Notes: generated by a model from the sequence alone, not told the origin. Shown: positions 37,034 to 46,648, counted from the stretch's first letter. The stretch is DNA of 64,000 bases from Allorhizobium paknamense (GCF_030815125.1 NZ_JAUSWH010000003.1:62001-126000), one strand, 5' to 3'. Made by a program: numbers and translations.

Positions 37034-37053
37034 TGACCTCATATAATAGGTCA
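37034..37053. promoter_or_regulatory. Palindromic operator candidate upstream of mfpsA
   Basis: TGACCT-N8-AGGTCA, perfect 6-bp arms, 30-49 bp before the mfpsA start. The spacer bases on the minus strand read ATTATATG and could be part of a -10 region, so a bound protein would repress. The 262-bp intergenic region is AT-rich and contains no gene. Confidence 0.4.
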
Positions 37054-37266
37054 GGAAGAGAATTGTTCCATGTTGCTGGAAAAATAATTCGAAAATATGA
37101 CCCGTCTCGGAATATTTTTATGATGTATATCTAATAAAGCCGTTGGCACGCGCCAAAGACGGCATGCTCCCGGAAATGTTTCAGCATGCGGCGAAATCGC
37201 GCAAAAACACTTCCTGTATTTTAACCCGTGCTATTTTAGGATGCGCCATCCAGTTCCGATCAAGGT

Positions 37267-39282
37267 ATGTCACTGATGGCTTTTCGTTCCATCCTGCCCG
37301 GACTTGTCCTGAGGATGCGGCGGCTTTTTGCCGTGCCCAATGACAATCCCGAGTTGACGCTTGCACAGTTCAAGGCGTTTTCCCGGCAGGTGCCGCTGCT
37401 CTATTTTACGCTTTGCACCAATATGATTGCGCTGTGCTGGGCGCATCGGGATATCGCGCCGCTGTGGTTGACGCTCTATCTGCCGGGAGCATTCGTCCTG
37501 GTCTGCGCGCTGCGCACGGTGGGCTGGCTGAGCAAGCGCAAGGTTGAGGTGGATGCCGCGACGGCCTATCGGCGCCTGAAGTCCACCAATTGGCTGGCCG
37601 GGCCGATTGCCATCTTCTGCTCCGGCTGGTCGCTGTGTTTCCTGCCCTATGGCGAGGCCTATCACCGGTCGCATGTGGCCTTCTTCATGGCCATCACCGT
37701 GATCGGCTGCATTTTCTGCCTGATGCATCTGCGCTCGGCGGCGCTGATCGTCACGCTGATCGTCAATGCCGTGATTGCCGTCACCTTCATGACCACCGGG
37801 GTCGAAACCCTGATGGCCATGGGTTTCGACGTGGCGCTGGTCAGCGGCGCGTTGATCGTGATCCTGCTGGCGCAATACCGGGATTTCCGCCGCCTGCATG
37901 AATCGCGCCAGGTGTTGCAGGATCAGCAGCAGGCCTTGCGCCAGCAGAATGACGCGGTGAAGCGGTTGTCCGATGAAAATCTGCGGCTCGCCAATCTCGA
38001 CAGTCTGACGCTCATTCCCAATCGCCGCAGTTTCTTCGAGCATCTGGATCGCGTGCATGGGCGCGCGGCAGAACAGAATAGCCGCTTTGCCGTCGGCGTT
38101 CTCGATCTTGACGGCTTCAAGCCCGTCAACGATCTGCATGGCCATGCTGCCGGCGACCGCCTGCTCTGCGACATTGCCGAGCGGATGACGGCGCTGACCG
38201 GCGCCGACATTTTCGTCGCCCGCCTCGGTGGCGACGAATTCGGCATCGTGGTGGAGCGCGATACCACGCAGGCGCGGCTGGAAGGGCTGGGCGCGGATGT
38301 CTGCGCTGCCATCGGCCTGCCGGTGCAGATCGGGGCGGGCAGTGTGCAGGTCACCGGCTCGGTGGGTTTTGCCGTCTATCCCACCGATGGCGAGGATGCC
38401 CAGCAGATCTATGAAAAGGCTGATTACGCCCTTTACAGCGCCAAGAAGGCGCGCCGCGGCGGCACGATGATCTTCAATCCCGCCCAGGCGGTGGAGATGT
38501 CACGCCAGAAGGCCATCGAGGAGGCTTTCATCACTGCCGATCTCGATGAGGAACTGTCGCTGCTCTATCAGCCGATCATCGAGGTGAAGACCGGCCGTTG
38601 CATTGGCTTCGAGGCGCTTGCGCGCTGGAGCAGCCCGAAAACCGGCATGGTGCCGCCCGCGCATTTCGTGCCGATTGCCGAACATACCGGCCGCATCGGT
38701 CTCATCACCCGCAAGCTTCTGAAAAAGGCGCTGGATCTTGCCGCCACCTGGCCGTCCGGCACCTTCCTGTCCTTCAATCTCTCGGCCAATGATCTGACCA
38801 GCCATGAGGGCGTGCTGCGGCTGATCGCCATCATCGAAGCCAGCGCCGTGCCGCCTTCGGCGATCAATCTGGAAATCACCGAGACCTCGATGTTGCAGGA
38901 TTTCGAGCAGGCGCGTGCCGCCGTGGAAATGTTGCGGCGGGTGGGTGTCGGCGTGGCGCTCGATGATTTCGGCACCGGCTATTCCAGTCTCAGCCAATTG
39001 CACAATCTGCCGCTAACCAAGCTGAAGATCGACCGCAGCTTCGTGGTGGATATCGAAACCTCCACCTCCAGCCGCAAGATCGTCCGCTCCGTGCTGTCGC
39101 TCTCCGCCGACATGGGGCTGGATGTGATCGTCGAAGGCGTGGAAACCGAAGCCCAGCTCAATCTCCTGAAGCGCATGGGTGCAACGGTTGTGCAAGGCTT
39201 TTTCTACTCGCCGCCCATTGCCGCGGATCAGACCCATGCCTGGCTTTCCAGCGGCAGGCCCCGCGCAAGACGCCGCGGATGA
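37267..39282 (+). CDS. Membrane GGDEF-EAL bifunctional c-di-GMP signalling protein
   Basis: Predicted 671 aa. About six transmembrane helices (45-215) form a membrane sensor, then a coiled coil (HESRQVLQDQQQALRQQNDAVKRL). GGDEF domain about 240-400 with DSLTLIPNRR and an intact LGGDEFG (near 320); no RxxD inhibitory site precedes it. EAL domain about 415-660 with EALARW (near 449), NLSANDL, EITET, DDFGTGYSS and EGVET. Both catalytic signatures look intact, so it could make or break c-di-GMP. BcsA in this window carries a PilZ domain, a possible target. It is a single-gene unit; two ATG starts (37267 and 37276) are possible. Confidence 0.93.
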   Translation: MSLMAFRSILPGLVLRMRRLFAVPNDNPELTLAQFKAFSRQVPLLYFTLCTNMIALCWAHRDIAPLWLTLYLPGAFVLVCALRTVGWLSKRKVEVDAATAYRRLKSTNWLAGPIAIFCSGWSLCFLPYGEAYHRSHVAFFMAITVIGCIFCLMHLRSAALIVTLIVNAVIAVTFMTTGVETLMAMGFDVALVSGALIVILLAQYRDFRRLHESRQVLQDQQQALRQQNDAVKRLSDENLRLANLDSLTLIPNRRSFFEHLDRVHGRAAEQNSRFAVGVLDLDGFKPVNDLHGHAAGDRLLCDIAERMTALTGADIFVARLGGDEFGIVVERDTTQARLEGLGADVCAAIGLPVQIGAGSVQVTGSVGFAVYPTDGEDAQQIYEKADYALYSAKKARRGGTMIFNPAQAVEMSRQKAIEEAFITADLDEELSLLYQPIIEVKTGRCIGFEALARWSSPKTGMVPPAHFVPIAEHTGRIGLITRKLLKKALDLAATWPSGTFLSFNLSANDLTSHEGVLRLIAIIEASAVPPSAINLEITETSMLQDFEQARAAVEMLRRVGVGVALDDFGTGYSSLSQLHNLPLTKLKIDRSFVVDIETSTSSRKIVRSVLSLSADMGLDVIVEGVETEAQLNLLKRMGATVVQGFFYSPPIAADQTHAWLSSGRPRARRRG

Positions 39283-39377
39283 AGAGGCTTTAATTTCGGC
39301 CACCGCGCTGATATTCCTTGTCGTCTGGCAGGCCATTCGGAGTGAGGGGTGGCATCCGCCTGATCGATCTGACTTTT

Positions 39378-39435
39378 CGTTTTTACGCATTTCCGGACGG
39401 AAAGCCGGCTCCCACTTTTCTCGGGACAATGCTCT
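39378..39435 (-). repeat. AGCATTTTCCGG-family repeat (copy) in the glcD leader
   Basis: It reads on the plus strand as TTTTTACGCATTTCCGGACG, then GGAAAGCCGGC, TCCCACTTTTC and CAATGCTCT. It ends exactly where the glcD ribosome-binding sequence GGGAGGAT begins, so it is transcribed in the 5' leader. No gene lies between 39283 and 39446. Confidence 0.8.
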
Positions 39436-39446
39436 GGGAGGATATC

Positions 39447-40880
39447 ATGGCCGAAGCCATCCGCTTTCTTCAACCCGATCCCCGGATTGTGGCGGAGCGT
39501 GAGGCGATCATCGCCGAGCTTGCCGCCATCCTGCCGCCGGAACGGCTGATCCATCGCCCGCGCGAACTCACCCCCTTCGAAACCGATGGCTTCCTCGCCT
39601 ATCGCCGCACGCCGCTGGCCGTGGCCCTGCCGGAAACCACCGCCCAGCTTGCCGCCGTTATGGCCGCCTGTCATCGCCGCAAGGTGAAGATCGTGCCGCG
39701 GGGTGCCGGCACCTCGCTTTCCGGCGGCGCCATCGGCCAGGAAGATGCCGTGATCGTCGGCCTGTCGGCGATGACGAAGATCCTCGACATCGATCTCTTC
39801 AACCGCACCGCCACCGTCCAGGCCGGTGTCACCAATCTCTCGATTTCCGAGGCGGTCGGGCCGGAAGGCTTTTTTTACGCGCCCGATCCCAGTTCGCAAC
39901 TGGCCTGCACCATCGGCGGCAATATCGGCATGAATTCCGGCGGCGCGCATTGCCTGAAATATGGCGTGACCACCAACAATCTGCTCGGCGTGAAGATGGT
40001 GCTGGTGGATGGCACGGTGATCGAGCTGGGTGGCAAGGCGCTGGATGCGGCAGGTTACGATCTTCTCGGCCTCGTCTGCGGCTCGGAAGGCCAGCTCGGC
40101 ATCGTCACCGAGGCCACCGTGCGGCTGCTCGCCAAGCCCGAGGGTGCGCGCCCCGTGCTGTTCGGCTTCGACAGTGCCGAGGCGGCGGGCACCTGTGTGG
40201 CCGATATCATCGGCGCGGGCATCGTGCCGGTCGCCATCGAATTCATGGACAAGCCCGCCATCGAGATCTGCGAGGCCTTTGCCAAGGCAGGCTATCCCAT
40301 GGATGTGGAGGCGCTGCTGATCGTCGAGGTGGAAGGCTCCGAGGCCGAGATGGAGGCCATGCTGGCGCTGATCTGCGATATTGCCCGCACACATGGGGTG
40401 AAAACCGTGCGGGAAAGCCAGTCCGCCACCGAAGCGGCGCTGATCTGGAAGGGCCGTAAATCCGCTTTCGGCGCCACGGGCCGCATTGCCGATTATATCT
40501 GCATGGACGGTACGGTGCCGCTCAGCCAGCTTGCGCATGTGCTGAAGAGAACCGGAGAAATCACCCGCTCCTACGGGCTTAGGGTCGCCAATGTCTTCCA
40601 TGCCGGAGACGGCAACATGCATCCGCTGATCCTCTACAACATCAACGATCCGGAGGATGCCGCGAAGGCGGAAGCCGCGGGCAACGATATTCTGCGGCTC
40701 TGCGTCGATGCCGGTGGCTGTCTCACCGGCGAGCATGGTGTCGGCATCGAAAAGCGCGACCTGATGCGCCATCAATATAGCGAGGCCGATCTGAAGCAGC
40801 AGATGGCGGTGCGCGCCGCCTTCGATCCGGACTGGCTGCTCAACCCTTCCAAGGTCTTTCCGCTGGAGGGCCGCTCGTGA
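39447..40880 (+). CDS. glcD: Glycolate oxidase FAD-binding subunit GlcD
   Basis: Predicted 477 aa from ATG 39447 with a strong GGGAGGATATC ribosome site. FAD_binding_4 domain (about 50-190: KIVPRGAGTSLSGGAI, GGNIGMNSGGAHCLKYG) and FAD-oxidase C domain (about 225-470: NVFHAGDGNMHPLILYN, GGCLTGEHGVGIEKRD). It oxidises glycolate to glyoxylate with GlcE and GlcF, passing electrons to the membrane. First gene of glcDEF; its stop overlaps glcE by four bases. The leader contains a repeat element. Confidence 0.95.
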   Translation: MAEAIRFLQPDPRIVAEREAIIAELAAILPPERLIHRPRELTPFETDGFLAYRRTPLAVALPETTAQLAAVMAACHRRKVKIVPRGAGTSLSGGAIGQEDAVIVGLSAMTKILDIDLFNRTATVQAGVTNLSISEAVGPEGFFYAPDPSSQLACTIGGNIGMNSGGAHCLKYGVTTNNLLGVKMVLVDGTVIELGGKALDAAGYDLLGLVCGSEGQLGIVTEATVRLLAKPEGARPVLFGFDSAEAAGTCVADIIGAGIVPVAIEFMDKPAIEICEAFAKAGYPMDVEALLIVEVEGSEAEMEAMLALICDIARTHGVKTVRESQSATEAALIWKGRKSAFGATGRIADYICMDGTVPLSQLAHVLKRTGEITRSYGLRVANVFHAGDGNMHPLILYNINDPEDAAKAEAAGNDILRLCVDAGGCLTGEHGVGIEKRDLMRHQYSEADLKQQMAVRAAFDPDWLLNPSKVFPLEGRS

Positions 40881-42112
40881 ACATGCCCGTTTATGCCCCC
40901 ACGTCCGAGGCAGAAGCCTCGCAGATCATCAAGACCTCAGCGACGAATGGCGCGGCGCTGCATCTTCAGGGCGGCGGTACACGGTCAGGCTTCGGCCATG
41001 CGGTGAAGGCTGATTCTGTTCTCTCCTCGCGCGGCCTCTCGGGCATTGTGGCCTATGACCCGGCGGAAATGGTGCTGACGGCACGGGCCGGGACGCCGAT
41101 GGCCGAGATCGAGGCCGCCGTGACCGAAGCCGGGCAGGGCCTGGCCTTCGAGCCGCCGGATCACCGCCCGCTGATGGGCACCACCGGCACGCCGACCATT
41201 GGCGGCGTCTTCGCCACCAACGCCTCCGGCCCCCGGCGGTTCACGGCAGGCGCTGCGCGCGATCATCTGCTCGGCATCCGCTTCGTCAACGGCAGGGGGG
41301 AGGGGATCAGGGCCGGTGGCCGGGTGATGAAAAATGTCACGGGGCTCGATCTCGTCAAGCTGCTGGCAGGCTCCTACGGCACGCTGGGCTTTCTGACCGA
41401 GGTGACCTTCAAGGTGCTGCCGCGCCCGCGTGCGGTTGAGACGGTGGTGCTCTCCGGTCTTCTCGATGATGAGGCCGCCCGCGCCATCGCCATTGCCATG
41501 GCCCTGCCGGTGGAGGTGAGTGGTGCCGCGCACCTGCCGGAACTGGTCAGCCCCCGGCTGCTGGGTGGCCATCTGCCCAGCGGCCCGGCGACGCTGCTCA
41601 GGCTGGAGGGCCTGCCCGCCTCCGTCACCGAGCGGGTGGCGAAGCTCCGCGAAGCCCTGTCACGGCTCGGCAGCGTCACCTCGCTTGGCGCGGAGGAAAG
41701 CCAGCTGCTCTGGCAGCAGGTGCGCGATGTGATACCTTTTGCCGATGGTCAGAACAAGCCGGTCTGGCGCGTCTCCGTCGCGCCGATGGCAGGGCATCAA
41801 CTGGTGGCGGGGCTGAGACTGCACGCCGCCATCGATGCCTTTTATGACTGGCAGGGCGGGCTCGTCTGGATGCGCCCGGAGAGCGAATGCGATGCCTCTC
41901 TCATCCGCCAGGGCATTGCGGCGCTGGGCGGCGGCCATGCCACACTGATGCGCGCCGATCAGCCGATGCGGGCGATAACCCCCGCCTTCGAGCCGCTCTC
42001 GCCAGCGGTGGCTGCGCTCACCGCTGCGGTTCGGCTGAGCCTCGACCCCAAGGCTCTCTTCAATCCCGGCCTGATGACGCCGCCCCAAGCCTCTTTTGCG
42101 GAAAGCGCATGA
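40877..42112 (+). CDS. glcE: Glycolate oxidase subunit GlcE (FAD-binding)
   Basis: Predicted 411 aa, the normal length. It has the FAD_binding_4 fold (LHLQGGGTRSGFG, TIGGVFATNASGPRRFTAGAARDHLLGIRFVNGRGE, GRVMKNVTGLDLVKLLAGSYGTLGFLTEVTFKVLPRP). GlcE is the second flavin-type subunit of the glycolate oxidase complex. The start codon is the GTG in CCGCTCGTGAACATG within the ATG-equivalent overlap with the glcD stop; ATG 40883 two codons later is also possible. The next gene begins one base after its stop. Confidence 0.93.
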   Translation: MNMPVYAPTSEAEASQIIKTSATNGAALHLQGGGTRSGFGHAVKADSVLSSRGLSGIVAYDPAEMVLTARAGTPMAEIEAAVTEAGQGLAFEPPDHRPLMGTTGTPTIGGVFATNASGPRRFTAGAARDHLLGIRFVNGRGEGIRAGGRVMKNVTGLDLVKLLAGSYGTLGFLTEVTFKVLPRPRAVETVVLSGLLDDEAARAIAIAMALPVEVSGAAHLPELVSPRLLGGHLPSGPATLLRLEGLPASVTERVAKLREALSRLGSVTSLGAEESQLLWQQVRDVIPFADGQNKPVWRVSVAPMAGHQLVAGLRLHAAIDAFYDWQGGLVWMRPESECDASLIRQGIAALGGGHATLMRADQPMRAITPAFEPLSPAVAALTAAVRLSLDPKALFNPGLMTPPQASFAESA

Positions 42113-42113
42113 C

Positions 42114-43406
42114 ATGCAGACCAATTTTTCCCTCACCCAGCTTGCGGATCCGAAACTGGCCGAGGCGGAAGGCATTTTGCGCAAATGCGTGCATTGCGGC
42201 TTCTGCACGGCCACCTGTCCCACCTATGTGACGCTGGGCAATGAGCTGGATAGTCCGCGCGGGCGCATCTATCTCATCAAGGACATGCTGGAAAATGGCC
42301 GCGCGGCGGATGAGGAGGTGGTCACCCATATCGACCGCTGCCTCTCCTGTCTGGCCTGCACCACCACCTGTCCATCCGGGGTGGATTATATGCATTTGGT
42401 GGATCATGCCCGCGCCCATATCGAGAAAACCTACCGCCGCCCGCTGGCCGACCGGCTGATGCGGGCGCTGCTCGCCTTCGTGCTGCCTTTTCCGCGCCGT
42501 CTGCGGCTGGCCCTGCAACTGGCGCCGCTGGGGCGGCTGCTGATGCCGGTGTTCAGGGCCAGCAAGGCGCTGAGGCCGCTCGCGGCGATGCTCGATCTCG
42601 CCCCGAAGCGCCTGCCGGACGCGCGGCGGGAAGACGTCAGGCCGAGTGGGCCGCCCAAGGGCCGCGTGGCGCTGCTCAAGGGCTGCGCGCAGACGGTGCT
42701 CGATCCCGGTATCAATGCGGCGGCACAGCGGCTGCTCACCCGTTTCGGTATCGAGGTCGTCACCGTCGAGGGAGAGGGGTGTTGCGGCTCGCTCACCCAT
42801 CATATGGGCCGTGAAGAGGCGGCGCTGGACTTTGCCCGCCGCAATATCGATGCCTGGTGCCGGGAAATCGAGGCGCGAGGGCTCGACGCCATCCTGATCA
42901 CCACATCCGGCTGCGGCACGACGATCAAGGATTACGCCCATATGCTGCGCCAGGATGCCGCCTATGCCGAAAAGGCGGCTAAGGTGGCGGCGCTGGCGCG
43001 CGACATCACCGAATATCTGGCCGTGCTCGATCTGCCGGAATTGCCGCAGCGGCCGCTGACCGTGGCCTATCATGCCGCCTGTTCGCTGCAGCATGGCCAG
43101 AAGATCACCGCCATTCCAAAGCAGGTCCTGCAGCGGGCAGGCTTTCGCGTGCGCGAACCGGCGGCCTCCCATCTCTGCTGTGGGTCTGCAGGCACCTATA
43201 ACATTCTCCAGCCGGAGATTGCCGGGCAGTTGAAGGAGCGTAAGCTGCGTTCTCTGGCAGCGCTGAAGCCGGATGTGATCGTGGCGGGCAATATCGGCTG
43301 TCTCACCCAGATCGGTTCCGGCACGCAAACGCCGGTCCTGCACAGCGTCGAATTGCTGGACTGGGCCTATGGTGGAGAGACCCCGGTAAAATTAAGGGAT
43401 TTATAA
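42114..43406 (+). CDS. glcF: Glycolate oxidase iron-sulfur subunit GlcF
   Basis: Predicted 430 aa from ATG 42114, one base after the glcE stop. Two 4Fe-4S cluster motifs, CVHCGFCTATCPT (about 23-35) and CLSCLACTTTCPSG (about 74-87), and two CCG domains (GEGCCGSLTHHMG and HLCCGSAGTYN) match the heterodisulfide-reductase-like family. It transfers electrons from the flavin subunits to the quinone pool. It completes glcDEF. No transporter or regulator of glycolate is adjacent. Confidence 0.96.
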   Translation: MQTNFSLTQLADPKLAEAEGILRKCVHCGFCTATCPTYVTLGNELDSPRGRIYLIKDMLENGRAADEEVVTHIDRCLSCLACTTTCPSGVDYMHLVDHARAHIEKTYRRPLADRLMRALLAFVLPFPRRLRLALQLAPLGRLLMPVFRASKALRPLAAMLDLAPKRLPDARREDVRPSGPPKGRVALLKGCAQTVLDPGINAAAQRLLTRFGIEVVTVEGEGCCGSLTHHMGREEAALDFARRNIDAWCREIEARGLDAILITTSGCGTTIKDYAHMLRQDAAYAEKAAKVAALARDITEYLAVLDLPELPQRPLTVAYHAACSLQHGQKITAIPKQVLQRAGFRVREPAASHLCCGSAGTYNILQPEIAGQLKERKLRSLAALKPDVIVAGNIGCLTQIGSGTQTPVLHSVELLDWAYGGETPVKLRDL

Positions 43407-43465
43407 CAGGGTTCTGCAACAATACCGTGTCATCTGCAGGGAGGCGCAGTCAGGGAGGCTGCCCC

Positions 43466-43954
43466 ATGAAAAAACAGTTGGCATGCCGGCAAGCGCTGGT
43501 TTCGTTTTTCATCCCCCTTTTTGGTTTTTTCGCGCTGACAGGCCGTCCGGCCCATGCGCTGGACCGCTATTACTGCGCCGTTGACGATCCGCTGGTGAAG
43601 CTGGTGGTGGAAATGGCCTTCCGGGAAGATGCCGGCTGGCCGCTGGCCTACCTGCGCGGCGTCATCGTGTTCAAGCCTGGGACCAAACAGACGCTGGAAG
43701 GCCAGCTCTCGCTTGCTGGCGGCGATGTCAAACAATACTGGCGAGACGGCGAAACCCTGCGCCTCTACACCTCCAGCCGCTCCGGCACGAACGAGGATGT
43801 TTCGCTGGTCAGCCTGTTGCTGGAGAGCCACGTCACGCCCGATGACATCAATGTATTTCGCGGCGGCTATACGATCAGCGTTCAACCGCCAGTGCTCGGC
43901 CCCGGCCAGAAGCCCGTGCAGCAGAAGGGTAGCCTGACGTGTAACCGGTTCTGA
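43466..43954 (+). CDS. Secreted protein of unknown function
   Basis: Predicted 162 aa from ATG 43466 (GGGAGG upstream). An unusually aromatic signal peptide (LVSFFIPLFGFFALTGRPAHA, cut near residue 31) precedes a ~130-residue mature domain with a Cys pair (YYCAVDD and LTCNRF at the very C-terminus), which could form a disulfide. The body alternates beta-type segments (LKLYTSSRSG-like, VFRGGYTISVQ). No family recognised. It follows glcF by 59 bp but need not belong to that operon. Confidence 0.7.
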   Translation: MKKQLACRQALVSFFIPLFGFFALTGRPAHALDRYYCAVDDPLVKLVVEMAFREDAGWPLAYLRGVIVFKPGTKQTLEGQLSLAGGDVKQYWRDGETLRLYTSSRSGTNEDVSLVSLLLESHVTPDDINVFRGGYTISVQPPVLGPGQKPVQQKGSLTCNRF

Positions 43955-43977
43955 GCCCGGATCCAGTCTCTTATACC

Positions 43978-44098
43978 AAGGCTCGAAGATGCTAACGCAT
44001 CCTCGCCTTGAAGGAATTTCGAATATCTCAAATGCATCCAGGGCTTGAGATATTCGAAAAGGGAATACGAAGAGTCATCTTCAATGACTCTTCGTATT
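43978..44098. repeat. Three consecutive hairpins in the spacer before doxX
   Basis: Hairpin 1 (43978-44009) is imperfect, AAGGCTCGAAGATGC with GCATCCTCGCCTT. Hairpin 2 has perfect 15-bp arms (TTTCGAATATCTCAA 44017-44031 with 44045-44059). Hairpin 3 has perfect 15-bp arms (AATACGAAGAGTCAT 44064-44078 with 44084-44098, 5-nt loop). No T-run follows. They fill most of the 305-bp gap; the remainder is AT-rich. Confidence 0.85.
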
Positions 44099-44259
44099 AT
44101 TGTTCTCAATAAGTGAACGAAATGTCTTTGATTGTTTATCTATTCACGACATATGATTTTTGTCATGAATAGCGGCAAGCGCAGGGCTTGGATCAAGGCT
44201 TTCCATCCTGCCGGAGCTGAAACACCTTCGGCCATCGGGCCGATAACCGGAGACATCCC

Positions 44260-44709
44260 ATGTCCAACGCCAACAATGCCATCATTCTGCTGGCTCGTAT
44301 TCTGCTATCGGCCATCTTCATTCTGTCCGGCTTCGGCAAGCTTGCCGATCCGGCGGGGACGGCCGGTATGATCACCCAGGCCGGCATGCCGGCGGCAACC
44401 GTGCTTGCCTATCTGGCCGGTCTCTTCGAACTGGTGACCGGCCTTGCCGTGCTTATCGGCTTCCAGACCCGTCTCGCCGGCTGGGCGCTGGCCCTGTTCT
44501 GCATCTTCACCGGGGTGGTCTTCCACGGCCATGCCATCAACGTGCCGGGCTTCCCGGATGCCGCCAACGGCTATCTGAGCGTGATGAACCAGATCATGTT
44601 CATGAAGAATATCACGCTGGCCGGCGCCTATATCCTGCTCGCCACCTATGGCCCCGGCGCCTATTCGCTGGATGCCCGCCGCGGCGCTTACAAGCCTGTT
44701 CTGGCTTAA
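44260..44709 (+). CDS. DoxX family membrane protein
   Basis: Predicted 149 aa with four hydrophobic segments. Family pattern: ILLARILLSAIFILSGFGKLADPAGTAGMI near the N-terminus and LAYLAGLFELVTGLAVLIGFQTRLAGWALALFCIFTGVVFH, with MNQIMFMKNITLAGAYILL. DoxX-type proteins are small quinone-related or redox-stress membrane proteins. It stands alone, with an AGCATTTCC-family repeat and a shared bidirectional terminator downstream. Confidence 0.88.
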   Translation: MSNANNAIILLARILLSAIFILSGFGKLADPAGTAGMITQAGMPAATVLAYLAGLFELVTGLAVLIGFQTRLAGWALALFCIFTGVVFHGHAINVPGFPDAANGYLSVMNQIMFMKNITLAGAYILLATYGPGAYSLDARRGAYKPVLA

Positions 44710-44714
44710 TGGCC

Positions 44715-44778
44715 AGAGCATTTCCAGGAGCCGTGGACTTCGGTTTTTCGCCCGGAAATGCGTAAAAAACAAAGAGTT
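44715..44778 (+). repeat. AGCATTTTCCGG-family repeat (diverged copy)
   Basis: AGAGCATTTCCAGGA, GCCGTGGACTTCGG, TTTTTCGCCCGG, AAATGCGTAAAAAACAAAG follows the same modular order as the copy at 28926, starting six bases after the doxX stop. Confidence 0.7.
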
Positions 44779-44790
44779 AAACCCTTAAAA

Positions 44791-44820
44791 AAGCCCGCTG
44801 GCAAAACCAGCGGGCTTTTT
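44791..44820. terminator. Bidirectional terminator between doxX and hisG
   Basis: AAGCCCGCTGG-CAAAA-CCAGCGGGCTT is a perfect 11-bp stem with TTTTT on the plus side and an A-run on the other, so it can end transcription of both convergent genes. Confidence 0.92.
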
Positions 44821-44834
44821 CTACATCTATCTTA

Positions 44835-45530
44835 TTATGACAAGACAGCGCGCATGTTTTCGATGATCCGGGCAATCTGCGGATTGCCCTCATGCTCCGG
44901 CTTTCGGGCACGCACGAGGCAGGCCTCGGATCGCAGGATCACCCCGTCGTTCAGGATCTTCAGGTGGTTGGCCTTCAGTGTCGAGCCGGTGGAGGTGATA
45001 TCGACGATGATATCGGCCTGCCCGGCAGCCGGTGCGCCTTCGGTGGCGCCCAGGCTTTCCACGATGCGGTAAAGCTGGATGCCATGCTGGCGGGAGAAGA
45101 ATTGCTGCGTCAGCCGCCAGTATTTCGTGGCAATCGCCAGACGGCGGCCATGGCGGGCGCGAAAATCGGCGGCGACATCGCCGAGATCGGCCATGCTATC
45201 CACATCCAGCCAGAGTTCCGGCACGGCTACCACCACATCGGCGTGACCGAAGCCGAGACGGGCGGCAATTTCCACCCGTGCATCGGCATCGGCCAGCCCT
45301 TCCCGCACCAGATCTTCGCCGGTCACGCCGAAATCCACCGTGCCATTGCCGATCTCACGGGCGATTTCCGAGGCCGAGAGAAAGGCGATGTCGATATCTT
45401 CGCCCTCCACGCGGCCGCGATAGGAGCGATCATTGCCGACGGCGACGATTTTCAGCCCCGCCTTTTCGAAAATCGCCGAGGCCTCTTCCTTCATGCGCCC
45501 TTTGGAGGGCAATCCGATGGTGATGGTCAT
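44835..45530 (-). CDS. hisG: ATP phosphoribosyltransferase, short form HisG
   Basis: Predicted 231 aa. [26 protein letters not shown] at the N-terminus and the PRPP-type site [21 protein letters not shown] mark HisG. The short form lacks the C-terminal regulatory domain and needs HisZ, encoded directly upstream with a one-base TGATG overlap. It catalyses the first step of histidine synthesis, joining ATP and PRPP. Feedback by histidine acts through HisZ. Confidence 0.96.
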   Translation of the reverse strand: MTITIGLPSKGRMKEEASAIFEKAGLKIVAVGNDRSYRGRVEGEDIDIAFLSASEIAREIGNGTVDFGVTGEDLVREGLADADARVEIAARLGFGHADVVVAVPELWLDVDSMADLGDVAADFRARHGRRLAIATKYWRLTQQFFSRQHGIQLYRIVESLGATEGAPAAGQADIIVDITSTGSTLKANHLKILNDGVILRSEACLVRARKPEHEGNPQIARIIENMRAVLS

Positions 45531-46648
45531 CAGCGCGACCTCGCAATCTCGATCCGGTCCAGCCAGAGCGAAAAGCCCACGGCCGGAATGGGCTGTTTCG
45601 CGCCCAGCAATGTCAGCAGGCGGTCAAACCGGCCACCACCGGCCAGCACCGCCTTTTCATCCTGTTCGGCCACTTCGAAGACGAGACCGGTGTAATAATC
45701 CAGCGGACGTCCGAAGGCAGCACGGTAGGTCATGCGGGAGAGGTCGAGGCCAAGCCGGGTGAGGGCCGCCACCCGCTCCTCGAACCGGGTGAGCGCGTCG
45801 CCGAGCGTCAGGCCCGCCGCATCGGCAAAACCGGCCAGCGCGCTGGCGGCATCGTTGAGCGGCAGATCCAGTGTCAGGAATTCGCGCAGCAGCAGGAGAG
45901 CCGCACCGTCGAGCCGCGTCCTGGCCAGCGCCCGCTTTTCCTTCAGCCGTGCCGCGATTTCCCTTGGGCTGCGGCTGGCATTGGTGGAATAGCCGGTTTC
46001 TTCCATGCGTGCGGCAATCAGCGCCATCAGGCCTGCCTCATCCTCGGCGGCCAACGGCTTCTCCACCGCGTCCGGCAGGCCGGAGACAGGCTGCGGGCTC
46101 GCCAGATTGTCCAGAAGATGATCGAGATGGGCGCTGTCGCCAAAGGCCTGGATCAGCCGCTTCTGCCAGCCCGAGGGCAGGCCCAGCGCCTTCACCACCG
46201 CCTCGAACACCGCCTGATCGCCCAGCGTGATCGCCAGCGGGCGGCCCGGCAGCAGTGTTTCCAGAATGCCGACCGCATCGCTGATGGCGCGGGCATCGGC
46301 GCGTGCCGTCGCCGTCTCGCCCAGGTCTTCGATGCCGGCCTGATAAAATTCGCTGGGGCCTTCACGCCGCTGGCGAAACACCTCGCCCAGATAGGCATAG
46401 CGTTTCGGTGTGCCGGTGGCGGTTTCGATATGGCTGAGGCAGACGGGAATGGTGAATTCCGGGCGCAGGCACAGGCTTTCACCGGTCTCGCTTTCGGTGA
46501 GGAAAATCCGCCGCCGCAGATCCTCGCCTGCCATATCCAGAAACGGCGCGGCGGGCTGGATAACCGGCGTATCAACGCGCGCCGCCCCGCGCGCGGCGAA
46601 GTTATCAAGAAGGGCGCCGGCAAAATCCGGCATGTTAATCAGGGGCAT
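45530..46648 (-). CDS. hisZ: ATP phosphoribosyltransferase regulatory subunit HisZ
   Basis: Predicted 372 aa, a class II synthetase paralogue lacking tRNA aminoacylation: [15 protein letters not shown] replaces the HisRS motif, with [20 protein letters not shown] and the C-terminal [16 protein letters not shown]. HisZ forms the hetero-octamer with short HisG and confers histidine inhibition. It overlaps hisG by one base. A 65-bp spacer separates it from the VOC gene. Confidence 0.94.
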   Translation of the reverse strand: MPLINMPDFAGALLDNFAARGAARVDTPVIQPAAPFLDMAGEDLRRRIFLTESETGESLCLRPEFTIPVCLSHIETATGTPKRYAYLGEVFRQRREGPSEFYQAGIEDLGETATARADARAISDAVGILETLLPGRPLAITLGDQAVFEAVVKALGLPSGWQKRLIQAFGDSAHLDHLLDNLASPQPVSGLPDAVEKPLAAEDEAGLMALIAARMEETGYSTNASRSPREIAARLKEKRALARTRLDGAALLLLREFLTLDLPLNDAASALAGFADAAGLTLGDALTRFEERVAALTRLGLDLSRMTYRAAFGRPLDYYTGLVFEVAEQDEKAVLAGGGRFDRLLTLLGAKQPIPAVGFSLWLDRIEIARSR

